Assembly: GCA_964019425.1 (NCBI GenBank)
Contig: OZ025782.1
Span: 496,001 to 560,000 of the forward strand
Length of the DNA: 64,000 nt
Origin: Flectonema sp. DT1601
Taxonomy: Eukaryota > Euglenozoa > Diplonemea > Diplonemida > Diplonemidae
Direction: 5' to 3'
Shown: positions 20,857 through 31,895 of the stretch, one piece after another
Position numbering within the stretch: position 1 is the first letter of the stretch
Layout of the letters: each line of letters begins with the position of its first letter
The notes under the pieces: generated by a model
Told to the model about the DNA's origin: nothing
What the model saw: only the letters and a program-made list of their open reading frames with translations
Databases searched by the model: none
Made by a program: the position numbers and the translations under genes

Positions 20857-21891
20857 GTGTCAGAAGAGTTAGCTCAAGTTCCAGATCGTATTTTGGAAAT
20901 AAGGGAGAAGATTCTGCGATCAGAAGGGGCCGAGGTGTCGACGTTGATCGGCAGTCTTATGAAGAACCGAATCGAGGATCAGGTGAGGAGGGTCCAAAGA
21001 GGTCGGAACAAAGAGTTTTCAATGGACCTGAACGAGTCGCTGTTAGTTATGGAAGAGATCGCAGGAAAGATGTGGGCCCAAAGTACGATGCGAAACCGCC
21101 AGTGCTTGTGGGATCGTTTATTGATTTGGGTGGAGCGGAACGATGTTCCGGTAAACCAGGACACAGTGGCGCTGTTTGTGACAGCAACGAAAGTTTCAAA
21201 GCAGGGAATGCTGGCTTATTCAAAGGCATTCTCAGGCATGCTGAAGAGGATGGGATTGGAGAACGAAACGTTGAAGCAGTTGGCAGCGGCGTTGAGAGCG
21301 GACGGGGCTGCAGTCCCATTAGATCAAGCGGAGCCAATAGATCGGTTTACTTTAATCGCATGGGCGATGAGACAAGATGTCCAGTTGAGAGTGGGCTTGT
21401 TGATCGCTTGGAAGTCGGTAGCGAGATGGGGAGAAGTTTGGAAGTTGGGAAGGAGAAATTTCATTTTCGTTTCTGTGGAAGAGATCATTGTGGACTGGTG
21501 GGATGTTCCGAAGGGACGAAGGGAAGATCCCTTCAGGCCGTCCAGATGGGTAGTGATAAGAGGATACCTGACATCGGAGATAGCACAGGGCTTGCAAATG
21601 ATGGGAAACTTTATAGCTCTAACAAGGGTATCAACAAGAAGTCTGGATGCTTTGTGGAGAAAGGACCTGTTAATGAAGAAGTTTTCAGCCCATTCAATAA
21701 AAAGGGGATCGATTTCTCATATTATGGGTCTGATGTCAACTGGAAGCAAAATCGACGAGGTCGTCATGGGAAGACTGCTGAAGCATTCTTCGAAGAGCGA
21801 TCCCTTTTCAGGGGTAACGATTCGGTATGGAGGAGACCCGGTGAGCATGGCCCGAGCATTGAGAACGGGAGAGATAACGGTGTTGTTGTGA
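20857..21891 (+). CDS. YR retroelement copy 3, tyrosine recombinase
   Basis: 344 residues, by eye identical to the product at 12082-13116, with the same Arg, H-x-x-R and Tyr boxes. The open frame is intact in this copy although gag upstream is interrupted by E. Confidence 0.83.
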   Translation: MSEELAQVPDRILEIREKILRSEGAEVSTLIGSLMKNRIEDQVRRVQRGRNKEFSMDLNESLLVMEEIAGKMWAQSTMRNRQCLWDRLLIWVERNDVPVNQDTVALFVTATKVSKQGMLAYSKAFSGMLKRMGLENETLKQLAAALRADGAAVPLDQAEPIDRFTLIAWAMRQDVQLRVGLLIAWKSVARWGEVWKLGRRNFIFVSVEEIIVDWWDVPKGRREDPFRPSRWVVIRGYLTSEIAQGLQMMGNFIALTRVSTRSLDALWRKDLLMKKFSAHSIKRGSISHIMGLMSTGSKIDEVVMGRLLKHSSKSDPFSGVTIRYGGDPVSMARALRTGEITVLL

Positions 21892-21986
21892 GAAGACATA
21901 ATATTTGTAGACGACCGAAACGATCGGTATTACCAAGATCTTTAGAAGAAAAGAATTCCCCCCTGCATGTAACGAAAATTGAACCC

Positions 21987-23570
21987 ATGTCCATTTTATT
22001 TGTAAAGGAAAGAATGTCGCAAAAACGGCTGAAAAGATTTAATTTTGTATGGGACTTAACATTTTATCCACACAAAGTATGCCACAATACCAGTTCCACA
22101 GGTCCGCTTGATCCTCATGCTTCAACCCTTGACTTCCATTCTGATTTTGATCATGTGATGAATTTTTCGGAGAAGGTGAGTTCGTTTTCTCGACTGCATG
22201 CTGATTTACTTGTGGAGAACGGGATCGCTCAGGAGACATCACAACCGAGTGAAGTTGAGAACATTCCGTTCACTGTGGTTGAGCAGAAGGCAACTGGTCT
22301 GCGCCAGAGGTTCATTCTTTGGACGAAGGAGTCAAATGAACGTTTGGTTGATGATGGTTATGTTGCTGATGTGCCCTTGGGGCATATCTCGGAATATCTG
22401 GACTCGGTGCTTCTTGATTGTGCAAGCGGAAGGGATTTCAGGACTGGTTTTTATCAGGTCGAGATTCCTCATGATGCTCGCAAGTTCTTTAGTTTTAGAT
22501 CAGACGATGGCCAGTTTTTTGAATTGACTCGGTTACCTATGGGTCATTCATGTGCACCAGAAATTATGCACACATTAGCTGCTACCATCGCAGGTCATCC
22601 TGATTATGTGAAGCCGGACATCGCGATTCATGATGTAAGAGTAGATGTTTGGATCGATAACATTAGGTATTCTGGTCCAGCGAAGGAGGTGAAAGCTAGG
22701 ACGACTGAACTTGATGGAACAGCTATGAGGGCTTCTGCAACTTGGAAGCAGGCTGATTCTTTCGATCTCTCTGTGGAGTATGAATTTTTAGGTGTCCAGT
22801 TTAGCCATCTAAGTAAGACTGTTGTTGTTTCTAAGAGATTACAGAGCAAGATTACTTCTGTGGATTTATTTTTGGTGTCAGCCTCTGGCTTGGAATCGTT
22901 GATGGGTAGATTGATGCATGCATCGGCTGTTTCTGGTGTATCTCCTGGGAGATTCTGGTTTGCCTTGAAGTTTATTAGACGGATTATTAATAAGATTAAT
23001 CGAGGTATTCTTGGTCTTGACGATGCGGTGCATGTCCCTCGTTCGGTACGATTGGAATTGTCTAGGTGGATGGTTGATGCTGTTAAATTGCGAACTATTA
23101 AAAAGATACTCCATGCTTCGAAACTGTTGACTGTATTTGTGGACGCTTCCTTAGAGGGATGGGGAGGTGTTGTAGTAGAACAGTCAGGTGCCCTTACTGT
23201 TGTAGGCGACATTTGGAGGCAAGAAAAAGGACTTCACATTAATATTCTCGAGGCAAAGGCTTTGCTTAATACTTTGTTAGCGTTGGACTTGTGGGATCTA
23301 AAAGGATTTAGGCTTGATATCAGGGTAGACAATACTTCTGTTATGGGGGCAGTTAGGAAAAGACAATGCCAGAAGAACAAAATCCTGAATGATGTAGTTT
23401 TGGCAGTTTCTGATTGGCTAATTTTTAAAAAGGTAGTTTTCAGTGTCAAGTATATTAAGTCTGCGTTGAATCCTGCAGACGGTCCTTCCAGAACTTCTAT
23501 GGGCCTACTTTCATCTGATAAACTGCGATCTCAAGTCATACAAGCGGTGGGGCTGTTCTTCCGCACATAA
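21987..23570 (+). CDS. YR retroelement copy 3, reverse transcriptase-RNase H
   Basis: 527 residues from the ATG at 21987, by eye identical to 13212-14795: an RT core, then RNase H ending in NPADGPSR. It lies 95 nt after the recombinase gene. Confidence 0.8.
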   Translation: MSILFVKERMSQKRLKRFNFVWDLTFYPHKVCHNTSSTGPLDPHASTLDFHSDFDHVMNFSEKVSSFSRLHADLLVENGIAQETSQPSEVENIPFTVVEQKATGLRQRFILWTKESNERLVDDGYVADVPLGHISEYLDSVLLDCASGRDFRTGFYQVEIPHDARKFFSFRSDDGQFFELTRLPMGHSCAPEIMHTLAATIAGHPDYVKPDIAIHDVRVDVWIDNIRYSGPAKEVKARTTELDGTAMRASATWKQADSFDLSVEYEFLGVQFSHLSKTVVVSKRLQSKITSVDLFLVSASGLESLMGRLMHASAVSGVSPGRFWFALKFIRRIINKINRGILGLDDAVHVPRSVRLELSRWMVDAVKLRTIKKILHASKLLTVFVDASLEGWGGVVVEQSGALTVVGDIWRQEKGLHINILEAKALLNTLLALDLWDLKGFRLDIRVDNTSVMGAVRKRQCQKNKILNDVVLAVSDWLIFKKVVFSVKYIKSALNPADGPSRTSMGLLSSDKLRSQVIQAVGLFFRT

Positions 23571-23939
23571 TTACACTTAATCTTAATATTTCAATATCAT
23601 TCTCTTTACTGGCGTTGGGGTGTTTCTTCTTGAGGTTCGCTATTGGTGTACCTGTTGTTTCTGGCTTGTTGCACCTCTTGCCTCGGTGTTTTTCAAAGTC
23701 TTGGGTAACCGACCTCTCGAAGATGCAACATTACCCCGACGTCAGTTGTTTGTGTTTAATCTCTTTAACATTATAATTATAATTTAGTATCCATTTATTT
23801 ATTCAGTCTTAATTACACAATATGGACGATGATGGTCATTCTCATAGTTTACTCAGGGAATGATCACCAAGTCCACTTTTGTGCCTTTTTCTTACTGTTT
23901 TTTACTTTAAATTTTTCTGGTTAAAAATACCAAAAATTG

Positions 23940-24022
23940 TGCCGTGACCGGGAATTGAACCCCCGACCACGGTTACGTAAGCGATTTAAGGTCGACGACC
24001 ATAACAACTCGGCTATGCAGGC
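23940..24022 (-). other. tRNA-like sequence in repeat A2, copy 3
   Basis: Antisense tRNA-like block, as described at 8622; it lies 120 bp from the E fragment at 24142. Confidence 0.5.
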
Positions 24023-24141
24023 TCTGGTACGTCGAAAATTATTTTATACTTATTACTTTTCTGTCCTAACGGAACGGAAAATGAAAAATGTCCTTCCTTA
24101 TCTAAAATGCACTCTGCACCTATTATGTTGGTTCAGCAGTG

Positions 24142-24349
24142 AGTTGAATTTCCAGGTGAGATTTGGACTGTTAGCTTTTGGCTAAGGCCCTCCCTGAAGA
24201 GCAAGAACAAAAAAACTACTCACACCTGAAGAAAACATACACAAAGAACACACTGTAAGCTGTGTGTGTATTTTGTGTTTGTCACAACAGGAGAGAAAAG
24301 AAAGAATGTCAAGGTTGGTCACCTTGCCTATCAACGCACAACATTGGTG
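24142..24349 (-). mobile_element. E retroposon, 5'-truncated copy (208 bp) in repeat A2
   Basis: Only the 3' end of E is present, including the stem-loop, inserted cleanly into repeat A2 of YR copy 3. The uninterrupted repeat reads CAGCAGTGGCTTATC at this place, and the bases GTG occur on both sides of the insert, giving a very short duplication or microhomology. This shows that the 3' domain alone can be inserted. Confidence 0.75.
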
Positions 24350-24735
24350 GCTTATCGAACTTATTAGCTCTCGTTGCACTGGTTAGCGCTGTGTTTGAGA
24401 CGTTATATTATATCGGTACACTTTTAACTAATATGTTACTTCCTTTCCTTAGCAAATTTTGCTCTTTTTGTTATTTCTCTAAAACAAAAGAATTTCCCAC
24501 CCTCCCACCCTGGGTGTTTCTTCTTGAGGTTCGCTATTGGTGTACCTGTTGTTTCTGGCTTGTTGCACCTCTTGCCTCGGTGTTTTTCAAAGTCTTGGGT
24601 AACCGACCTCTCGAAGATGCAACATTACCCCGACGTCAGTTGTTTGTGTTTAATCTCTTTAACATTATAATTATAATTTAGTATCCATTTATTTATTCAG
24701 TCTTAATTACACAATATGGACGATGATGGTCATTC

Positions 24736-26017
24736 CCCAGGGTTGAACCTTGGGAAAAAAACAAACAATAAACACAGTGTAGACAAACACCCGCCGGACA
24801 TCTGCAGAGCAGCGATCGATGTCGATGTCTTCGTTGTCGAACTTCCTGGCGTTTATGTTTTTGTTTTTAACAACAACACAACACCAACTAACAGGTTTGT
24901 CTCATTGCCCGTTCTTTCTTGTTTCCCTTTGCCGCCGGAAGAACGAAGGTCGACGGAGGTCCGAAGCATTGCTTGCGATGATGTTCCGGTATGTGTTGCG
25001 TCTCTGTTATTTGTTTGTTTCAACTCAATTGGTTCATCTCAGGTTTTAGAAGTCTTCGTCCTGTTCGTTGGGAAGGGCCTGAATCAAAAGTTCACTGCCC
25101 CTATTCCTCTCCCAAATTTCTTATTCAGCTTGCCACATGACTGTGTGACATTATTGCTACATTGTAGCTCCCCTACAAAAACCTTATTTTTTGCAGTTGT
25201 CTTTTGGTTGTAGCAACTTTTATTTTATGCTTTTCTAATGTCCCAAAGTTGGTTTATTTTACTTTTTTTTTTCTGCAAGGGAACAGTCCAAAGCATAAGT
25301 CCGAACAGCCCTAAGGCCAGTGAACGCACTGATTGTTAGGTATTGTATTCCAGGGAAAGTTTGGTTTGTATACTTTATTTTTATTTTATTTTATTTAATT
25401 TGTTAAAAGAAAACAGGTAACTTTACATGAGCATCGGCTCGAACGGCTCTGGCGAAGCGAGTGAACGAGTCTGATTGCTGAGTATTGTATTCTGTTTTCT
25501 TGTTCTTTTTTTAATTTATTTCAAACAGGGCAACAGGGGGAAAGTTTGGTTTGTATCCCCTGGGTGTTTAGCGTCACCTGTTGAGGTGTAATGTATTCTG
25601 TTTACTTCTATCCCTTTGTTTTTTTTTTTTTTTTTTTTTATTTCAAACAGGACAGCAGGGGGAAAGTTTGTTTCGTACCCCCCGGGTGCTTAGCGTCACC
25701 CTCCATGCGATGCTTTCGCAGGGAGAGCCAAGGGTCGAGAACCCTGGAGATTACCTTTGTTTCTTTTTGTGACTGGATTGCAGTGGCGCAACCCATCACC
25801 CCACCTGTTGGTATCTTTTTATTTTTTTTATTTAAAGAAAAAAGCAGGCTAAGTCGCCTGAGCTGGCATCGCCAGAATATTTAACTTCACATGGCAATGT
25901 CAGCTCGTGAAGGGATCCAGTTGGATCAAAGGTTTTCTCCCCCCCACTCTATTTATCGTCATTGGTGCGCACCTTCGAACAGGAAGGCCAACACTGACGG
26001 AATTTTTTACTTCTCTT
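24736..26017. repeat. Inter-element spacer, second copy
   Basis: Essentially identical to 15753-17034. It again lies between B2 and the following A1, so the unit that was duplicated is element plus spacer. No convincing gene. Confidence 0.75.
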
Positions 26018-27581
26018 TCATAGTTTACTCAGGGAATGATCACCAAGTCCACTTTTGTGCCTTTTTCTTACTGTTTTTTACTTTAAATTTTTCTGGTTAA
26101 AAATACCAAAAATTGTGCCGTGACCGGGAATTGAACCCCCGACCACGGTTACGTAAGCGATTTAAGGTCGACGACCATAACAACTCGGCTATGCAGGCTC
26201 TGGTACGTCGAAAATTATTTTATACTTATTACTTTTCTGTCCTAACGGAACGGAAAATGAAAAATGTCCTTCCTTATCTAAAATGCACTCTGCACCTATT
26301 ATGTTGGTTCAGCAGTGGCTTATCGAACTTATTAGCTCTCGTTGCACTGGTTAGCGCTGTGTTTGAGACGTTATATTATATCGGTACACTTTTAACTAAT
26401 ATGTTACTTCCTTTCCTTAGCAAATTTTGCTCTTTTTGTTATTTCTCTAAAACAAAAGAATGTCTACACCACCAATTGTGGAAATTCCGCATGTAGAATC
26501 TGAGATGGATTTAGATTCAATTCTGTTTGAGGATTTGAGGACGGTGAGAGCACAATCACCACGTGCCACCATCGGGGAAGCAGGGACGTTTTGGGATCCC
26601 CAATCCAAAATGTCCGAAGAGATGATGAAAAACAATTCGTTGGCCTTGATAGGAAGAGAAGCGGTGTATTGTATGAGGAAGGAAGGGGAATCAAGTTGGA
26701 ATTGGTATTGTGGCTTATTGTCAATGGTGGGTAATACGGGGAGGGTAACCTTGTCAAATTCGACAAGTCTTTTAAGGGGTGTGTATCGACACACGGGGCC
26801 GGACGAAACATTCGACTTTCCACATGCGGGCTTTGAATATGCCCATGTGATAAGCAAGGATGTGTATTGGGATGAGTGGTCCAAAAGGTTAGTTCTAGAA
26901 AATGAACAAAAGATGTTAGGCATGTGCCAAAAGGTAACTAATTTGGAATCGCAGGTGGCGTCATTGTTATCGCCACAGATGCATGGTGCGCAACCCCAGC
27001 CACAGATGCATGGTGTGCAACCCCAGCCACAGATGCATGGTGCGCAACCCCAGCCACAGATGCATGGTGCGCAACCCCAGCCACAAATTCAACAAGAGAG
27101 TGGTATGATGCAACAAATGATGGCACTATTATCGCAAAATCAACAATTATGTCAGATGCAGTTGCAGCATTCATCGGAATTATTAAAAAAGAAGTCAGCA
27201 GATGTGTGTCAATTGTCACCAGAGAACATCGAATGTCTGGATTTTGATCTAGCGACGGATGCGACTAACGTGTTACAATGGCGCGATATTTTGGCGCAGG
27301 TTGGATCAGAAAGGTTGCTGGATAAACTAGAAAACAAATACTGGTCAGTGCACAGGGGTAAATTGGCCACGAGGGAGTTAAGGGAGTTGAAGGCAGCCTT
27401 TGAAATTGTAAGAGATAATGTGAGGGTGGCAAGTACTAGATCAGCGGACTGGATTACTTCCAAACCATTGGTTCGGAGTATGAATAAATCATTGGAGTCG
27501 TTGATTATGAAATGGGAGTACACGACGAAAAGGATTAGCTCTGACGATATTGAACGAAGGGTCAAATCAGGGATGTTGTTT
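26018..27581 (+). mobile_element. YR retroelement copy 4, cut off in gag
   Basis: Repeat A1 (26018-26461) and most of gag (from 26460) are present. The copy ends at 27581, where the terminal block of the R2-type LINE begins. Its remaining parts are not found in the window. It is broken, but otherwise nearly identical to copy 2 and therefore young. Confidence 0.8.
26116..26198 (-). other. tRNA-like sequence in repeat A1, copy 4
   Basis: Antisense tRNA-like block, as described at 8622. Confidence 0.5.
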
Positions 27582-27974
27582 AGCAGGGAAGTAACGGACT
27601 GGGAGCTTTTGGCTCCTGCCCTATTCCCGATGTAAACTTTCTTTTTATTTTTTTTTTTTTTTTAACAGGCCCAGAGGGCGACAATGACTGTTGCTGACCA
27701 AGGAATAATATTCAAATGAATTTTCGTTTCAAAGAAACGAACAGAATTAAGAGAGAGGCAGAGAAAAAAAAAAAAAAAAGAAAGAAAAGAAAAAAAAAAT
27801 ATGAAGAGGAAATAATCAAACATGAAAAAAATAAAAAAAAAAAATAAAATATAAATAAAAAACGTTGTATGAAAAAGGAAAAAAAAAAAAAAAAAAAAAA
27901 AAAAAGACCAGAAAAGGAAAGAGAAAATGAAAAGGTATAATATTATTGTGGGGATATGAGGATAGCAGGGAGAT

Positions 27975-28005
<31 letters not shown>

Positions 28006-28020
28006 ATTTATTATTTAAAA
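27582..28020 (-). repeat. Terminal block T, copy 1 (3' end of LINE copy A)
   Basis: A block of about 430 bp that recurs at 38907 (same strand) and inverted at 44530, 48425 and 51010. Next to the outer edge it has the stem-loop GGAGC-TTTTG-GCTCC, then an A/T run and a second palindrome TTCGTTTC-AAA-GAAACGAA at about 27724. It is otherwise purine-rich low-complexity DNA. It always separates satellite from non-satellite DNA. Confidence 0.75.
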
Positions 28021-31000
28021 AAAAGGAAACAATCAGTTTAGCGTCTCGATCGGGACGGAAAATAGAAATTAATCGACATAGTCGATCGATAGAAAAAAAA
28101 ACAATGATAACATTGTTTATTCATTTTTTTTTTTTTTTTTTTTTTTAAATCCTTTTAATTATTTTAAAGAAAAAACAATCAGTTTAGCGTCTTGACCAGG
28201 ACGGAAAATAGAAAGTGATCGACATAGTCGATCGATAAAAAAACAATGATAACATTGTTTATTCTTTTTTTTTTTTTTTTTTAAATTCTTATTATTTATT
28301 TTTTAAAGAAAAAAAACGGAAAATAAAAATTAGTCGACAAAGTCGAACGATAAAAAAAAAAAAAAAAACAATGATAACATTGTTTATTCTTTTTTTTTTT
28401 TTTTTTTTTTTTTATATTCTTTTTTATTAATTTTGAAAAAAAAAAACAATCAGTTTAGCGTCTTGACCAGGACGGAAAATAGAAAGTAATCGACATAGTC
28501 GATCGATAAAAAAAGCAATGATAACATTGTTTAATCTTTTTTTTTTTTAATTTTTTTTTTATTTATTTTTTAAAGAAAAAAAAAACGGAAAATAGAAATT
28601 AGTCGACAAAGTCGAACGATAAAAAAACAATGATAACATTGTTTATTCTTTTTTTTTTTATTTTTTTTATATTTTTTTTTTTTTAATTAATTTTGAAAAA
28701 AAAAAACAATCAGTTTAGCGTCTTGACCAGGACGGAAAATAGAAAGCGATCGACATAGTCGATCGATAAGAAAACAATGATAACATTGTTTATTCTTTTT
28801 ATTATTTTAAATTCTTTTTATTTATTTTTTAAAGAAAAAAAAAACGGAAAATAGAAATTAGTCGACAAAGTCGAACGATAAAAAAAAACAATGATAACAT
28901 TGTTTATTCTTTTTTTTGTATTTTTTTTATATTCTTTTTTATTAATTTTGAAAAAAAAAAAAAAACAATCAGTTTAGCGTCTTGACCAGGACGGAAAATA
29001 GAAAGTGATCGACATAGTCGATCGATAAAAAAAAAAAAAAAAACAATGATAATATTGTTTATTCTTTTTTTTTTTTTTTTTTTTTTAAATTCTTTTTATT
29101 TATTTTTTAAAAAAAAAAAATGGAAAATAGAAAATAGTCAACAAAGTCGAACGATAAAAAAAAACAATGATAACATTGTTTATTCTATTTTTTTATTTTT
29201 TTTTTTTTTTCTATTCTTTTTTATTAATTTTGAAAAAAAAAAAAAACAATCAGTTTAGCGTCTTGACCAGGACGGAAAATAGAAAGTAATCGACATAGTC
29301 GATCGATAAAAAAAACAATGATAACATTGTTTATTCTTTTTTTTTTTTTTTTTTAAATTCTTTTTATTTATTTTTTAAAAAGAAAAAAAACGGAAAATAG
29401 AAATTAGTCAACAAAGTCGAACGATAAAAAAAAAAACAATGATAACATTGTTTATTCTTTTTTTTTTTATTTTTTTTATATTCTTTTTTATTAATTTTGA
29501 AAAAAAAAAACAATCAGTTTAGCGTCTTGACCAGGACGGAAAATAGAAAGTGGTCGACATAGTCGATCGATAAAAAAACAATGATAACATTGTTTATTCT
29601 TTTTTTTTTATTTTTAAAGAAAAAAAAACGGAAAATAGAAATTAGTCGACAAAGTCGAACGATAAAAAAAACAATGATAACATTGTTTATTCTTTTTTTT
29701 TTTTATTTTTTTATTATTTTTTTATTTTTTTTTATTTTTTTTTTTTATATTCTTTTTTATTAATTTTGAAAAAAAAAAAAAACAATCAGTTTAGCGTCTT
29801 GACCAGGACGGAAAATAGAAAGTAATCGACATAGTCGATCGATAAAAAAAACAATGATAACATTGTTTATTCTTTTTTTTTATTTTAAATTCTTTTTATT
29901 TATTTTTTAAAGAAAAGAAACGGAAAATAGAAATTAGTCGACAAAGTCGAACGATAAAAAAACAATGATAACATTGTTTATTCTTTTTTTTTAATTTTTT
30001 TATATTCTTTTTTATTAGTTTCGAAAAAAAAAACAATCAGTTTAGCGTCTTGACCAGGACGGAAAATAGAAAGTGATCGACATAGTCGATCGATAAAAAA
30101 ACAATGATAACATTGTTTATTCTTTTTTTTTATTTTAAATTCTTTTTATTTATTTTTTAAAGAAAAGAAACGGAAAATAGAAATTAGTCGACAAAGTCGA
30201 ACGATAAAAAAACAATGATAACATTGTTTATTCTTTTTTTTTAATTTTTTTATATTCTTTTTTATTAGTTTCGAAAAAAAAAACAATCAGTTTAGCGTCT
30301 TGACCAGGACGGAAAATAGAAAGTGATCGACATAGTCGATCGATAAAAAAACAATGATAACATTGTTTATTCTTTTTTTTATTTTAAATTCTTTTTATTT
30401 ATTTTTTAAAGAAAAGAAACGGAAAATAGAAATTAGTCGACAAAGTCGAACGATAAAAAAACAATGATAACATTGTTTATTCTTTTTTTTTTTTTTTTTT
30501 TTATTTCTTTTTATTTATTAAAAAAAAAAAACAATCAGTTTAGCGTCTTGACCAGGACGGAAAATAGAAAGTGATCGACATAGTCGATCGATAAAAAAAA
30601 CAATGATAACATTGTTTATTCTTTTTTTTTATTTTAAATTCTTTTTATTTATTTTTTAAAGAAAAGAAACGGAAAATAGAAATTAGTCGACAAAGTCGAA
30701 CGATAAAAAAACAATGATAACATTGTTTATTCTTTTTTTTTAATTTTTTTATATTCTTTTTTATTAGTTTCGAAAAAAAAAACAATCAGTTTAGCGTCTT
30801 GACCAGGACGGAAAATAGAAAGTGATCGACATAGTCGATCGATAAAAAAACAATGATAACATTGTTTATTCTTTTTTTTTATTTTAAATTCTTTTTATTT
30901 ATTTTTTAAAGAAAAGAAACGGAAAATAGAAATTAGTCGACAAAGTCGAACGATAAAAAAAACAATGATAACATTGTTTATTCTTTTTTTTTATTTTAAA

Positions 31001-31895
31001 TTCTTTTTATTTATTTTTTAAAGAAAAGAAACGGAAAATAGAAATTAGTCGACAAAGTCGAACGATAAAAAAACAATGATAACATTGTTTATTCTTTTTT
31101 TTTATTTTATTTTTATATTCTTTTTTATTAATTTTGAAAAAAAAAACAATCAGTTTAGCGTCTTGACCAGGATGGTAAATAGAAAGTAATCGACATAGTC
31201 GATCGATAAAAAAAACAATGATAACATTGTTTATTCTTTTTTTTTATTTTAAATTCTTTTTATTTATTTTTTAAAGAAAAGAAACGGAAAATAGAAATTG
31301 GTCGACAAAGTCAAACGATAAAAAAACAATGATAACATTGTTTATTCTTTTTTTTTTTTTTTTTTTTTATTTCTTTTTATTTATTAAAAAAAAAAACAAT
31401 CAGTTCAGCGTCTTGACCAGGACGGAAAATAGAAAGTGATCGACATAGTCGATCAATAAAAAAAACAATGATAACATTGTTTATTCTTTTTTTTTATTTT
31501 AAATTCTTTTTATTTATTTTTTAAAGAAAAAAAACGGAAAATAGAAATTAGTCGACAAAGTCGAACGATAAAAAAAAACAATGATAACATTGTTTATTCT
31601 TTTTTTTATTTTTTTTTTTTTTATTCTTTTTTTATTAGTTTTGAAAAAAAAAAAACAAACAGTTTAGCGTCTTGACCAGGACGGAAAATAGAAAGTAATT
31701 GACATAGTCGATCGATAAAAAAAACAATGATAACATTGTTTATTCTTTTTTTTTATTTTAAATTCTTTTTATTTATTTTTTAAAGAAAAAAACTGAAAAT
31801 AGAAATTAGTCGACAAAGTCGAACGATAAAAAAAACAATGATAACATTGTTTATTCTTTTTTTTTATTTTAAATTCTTTTTATTTATTTTTTAAC
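28021..31895. repeat. Satellite array 1, ~250-bp dimer of two related monomers
   Basis: About 15 dimers. Monomer a contains CAGTTTAGCGTCTTGACC, ACGGAAAATAGAAAG and ATCGACATAGTCGATCGAT. Monomer b lacks the first motif and has AATTAGTCGACAAAGTCGAACG. Both end in ACAATG-ATAA-CATTGT, a perfect 6-bp palindrome, followed by a T run and an A run. Repeat starts at 30031, 30281, 30529 and 30780 give a period of 248-251 bp. Open frames inside are homopolymer artefacts. Confidence 0.92.

Larger units (their letters stand above)
17035..24735 (+). mobile_element. YR retroelement copy 3, carrying three E insertions
   Basis: Same parts as copy 2: A1 (17035-17478), gag (17477-18049 and from about 20075 to 20784), tyrosine recombinase (20857-21891), RT-RNase H (21987-23570), B1 (23618-23841), A2 (23842-24493) and B2 (24512-24735). 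Two E retroposons in tandem (18050-20074) split gag within its 27-bp repeats, and a 208-bp E fragment sits in A2. The recombinase and RT regions look the same as in copy 2. It is broken by these insertions. Divergence from copy 2 is minimal, so the duplication is recent. Confidence 0.85.

Noticed and set aside
29046-29763. Phe/Lys-rich frames in the satellite that look like membrane proteins
   Set aside because: They are translations of T and A runs and change length with every unit.
28021-31895. Regularly spaced repeats resembling a CRISPR array
   Set aside because: The whole unit including the spacers repeats, the period is about 250 bp, and the setting is eukaryotic; this is satellite DNA.
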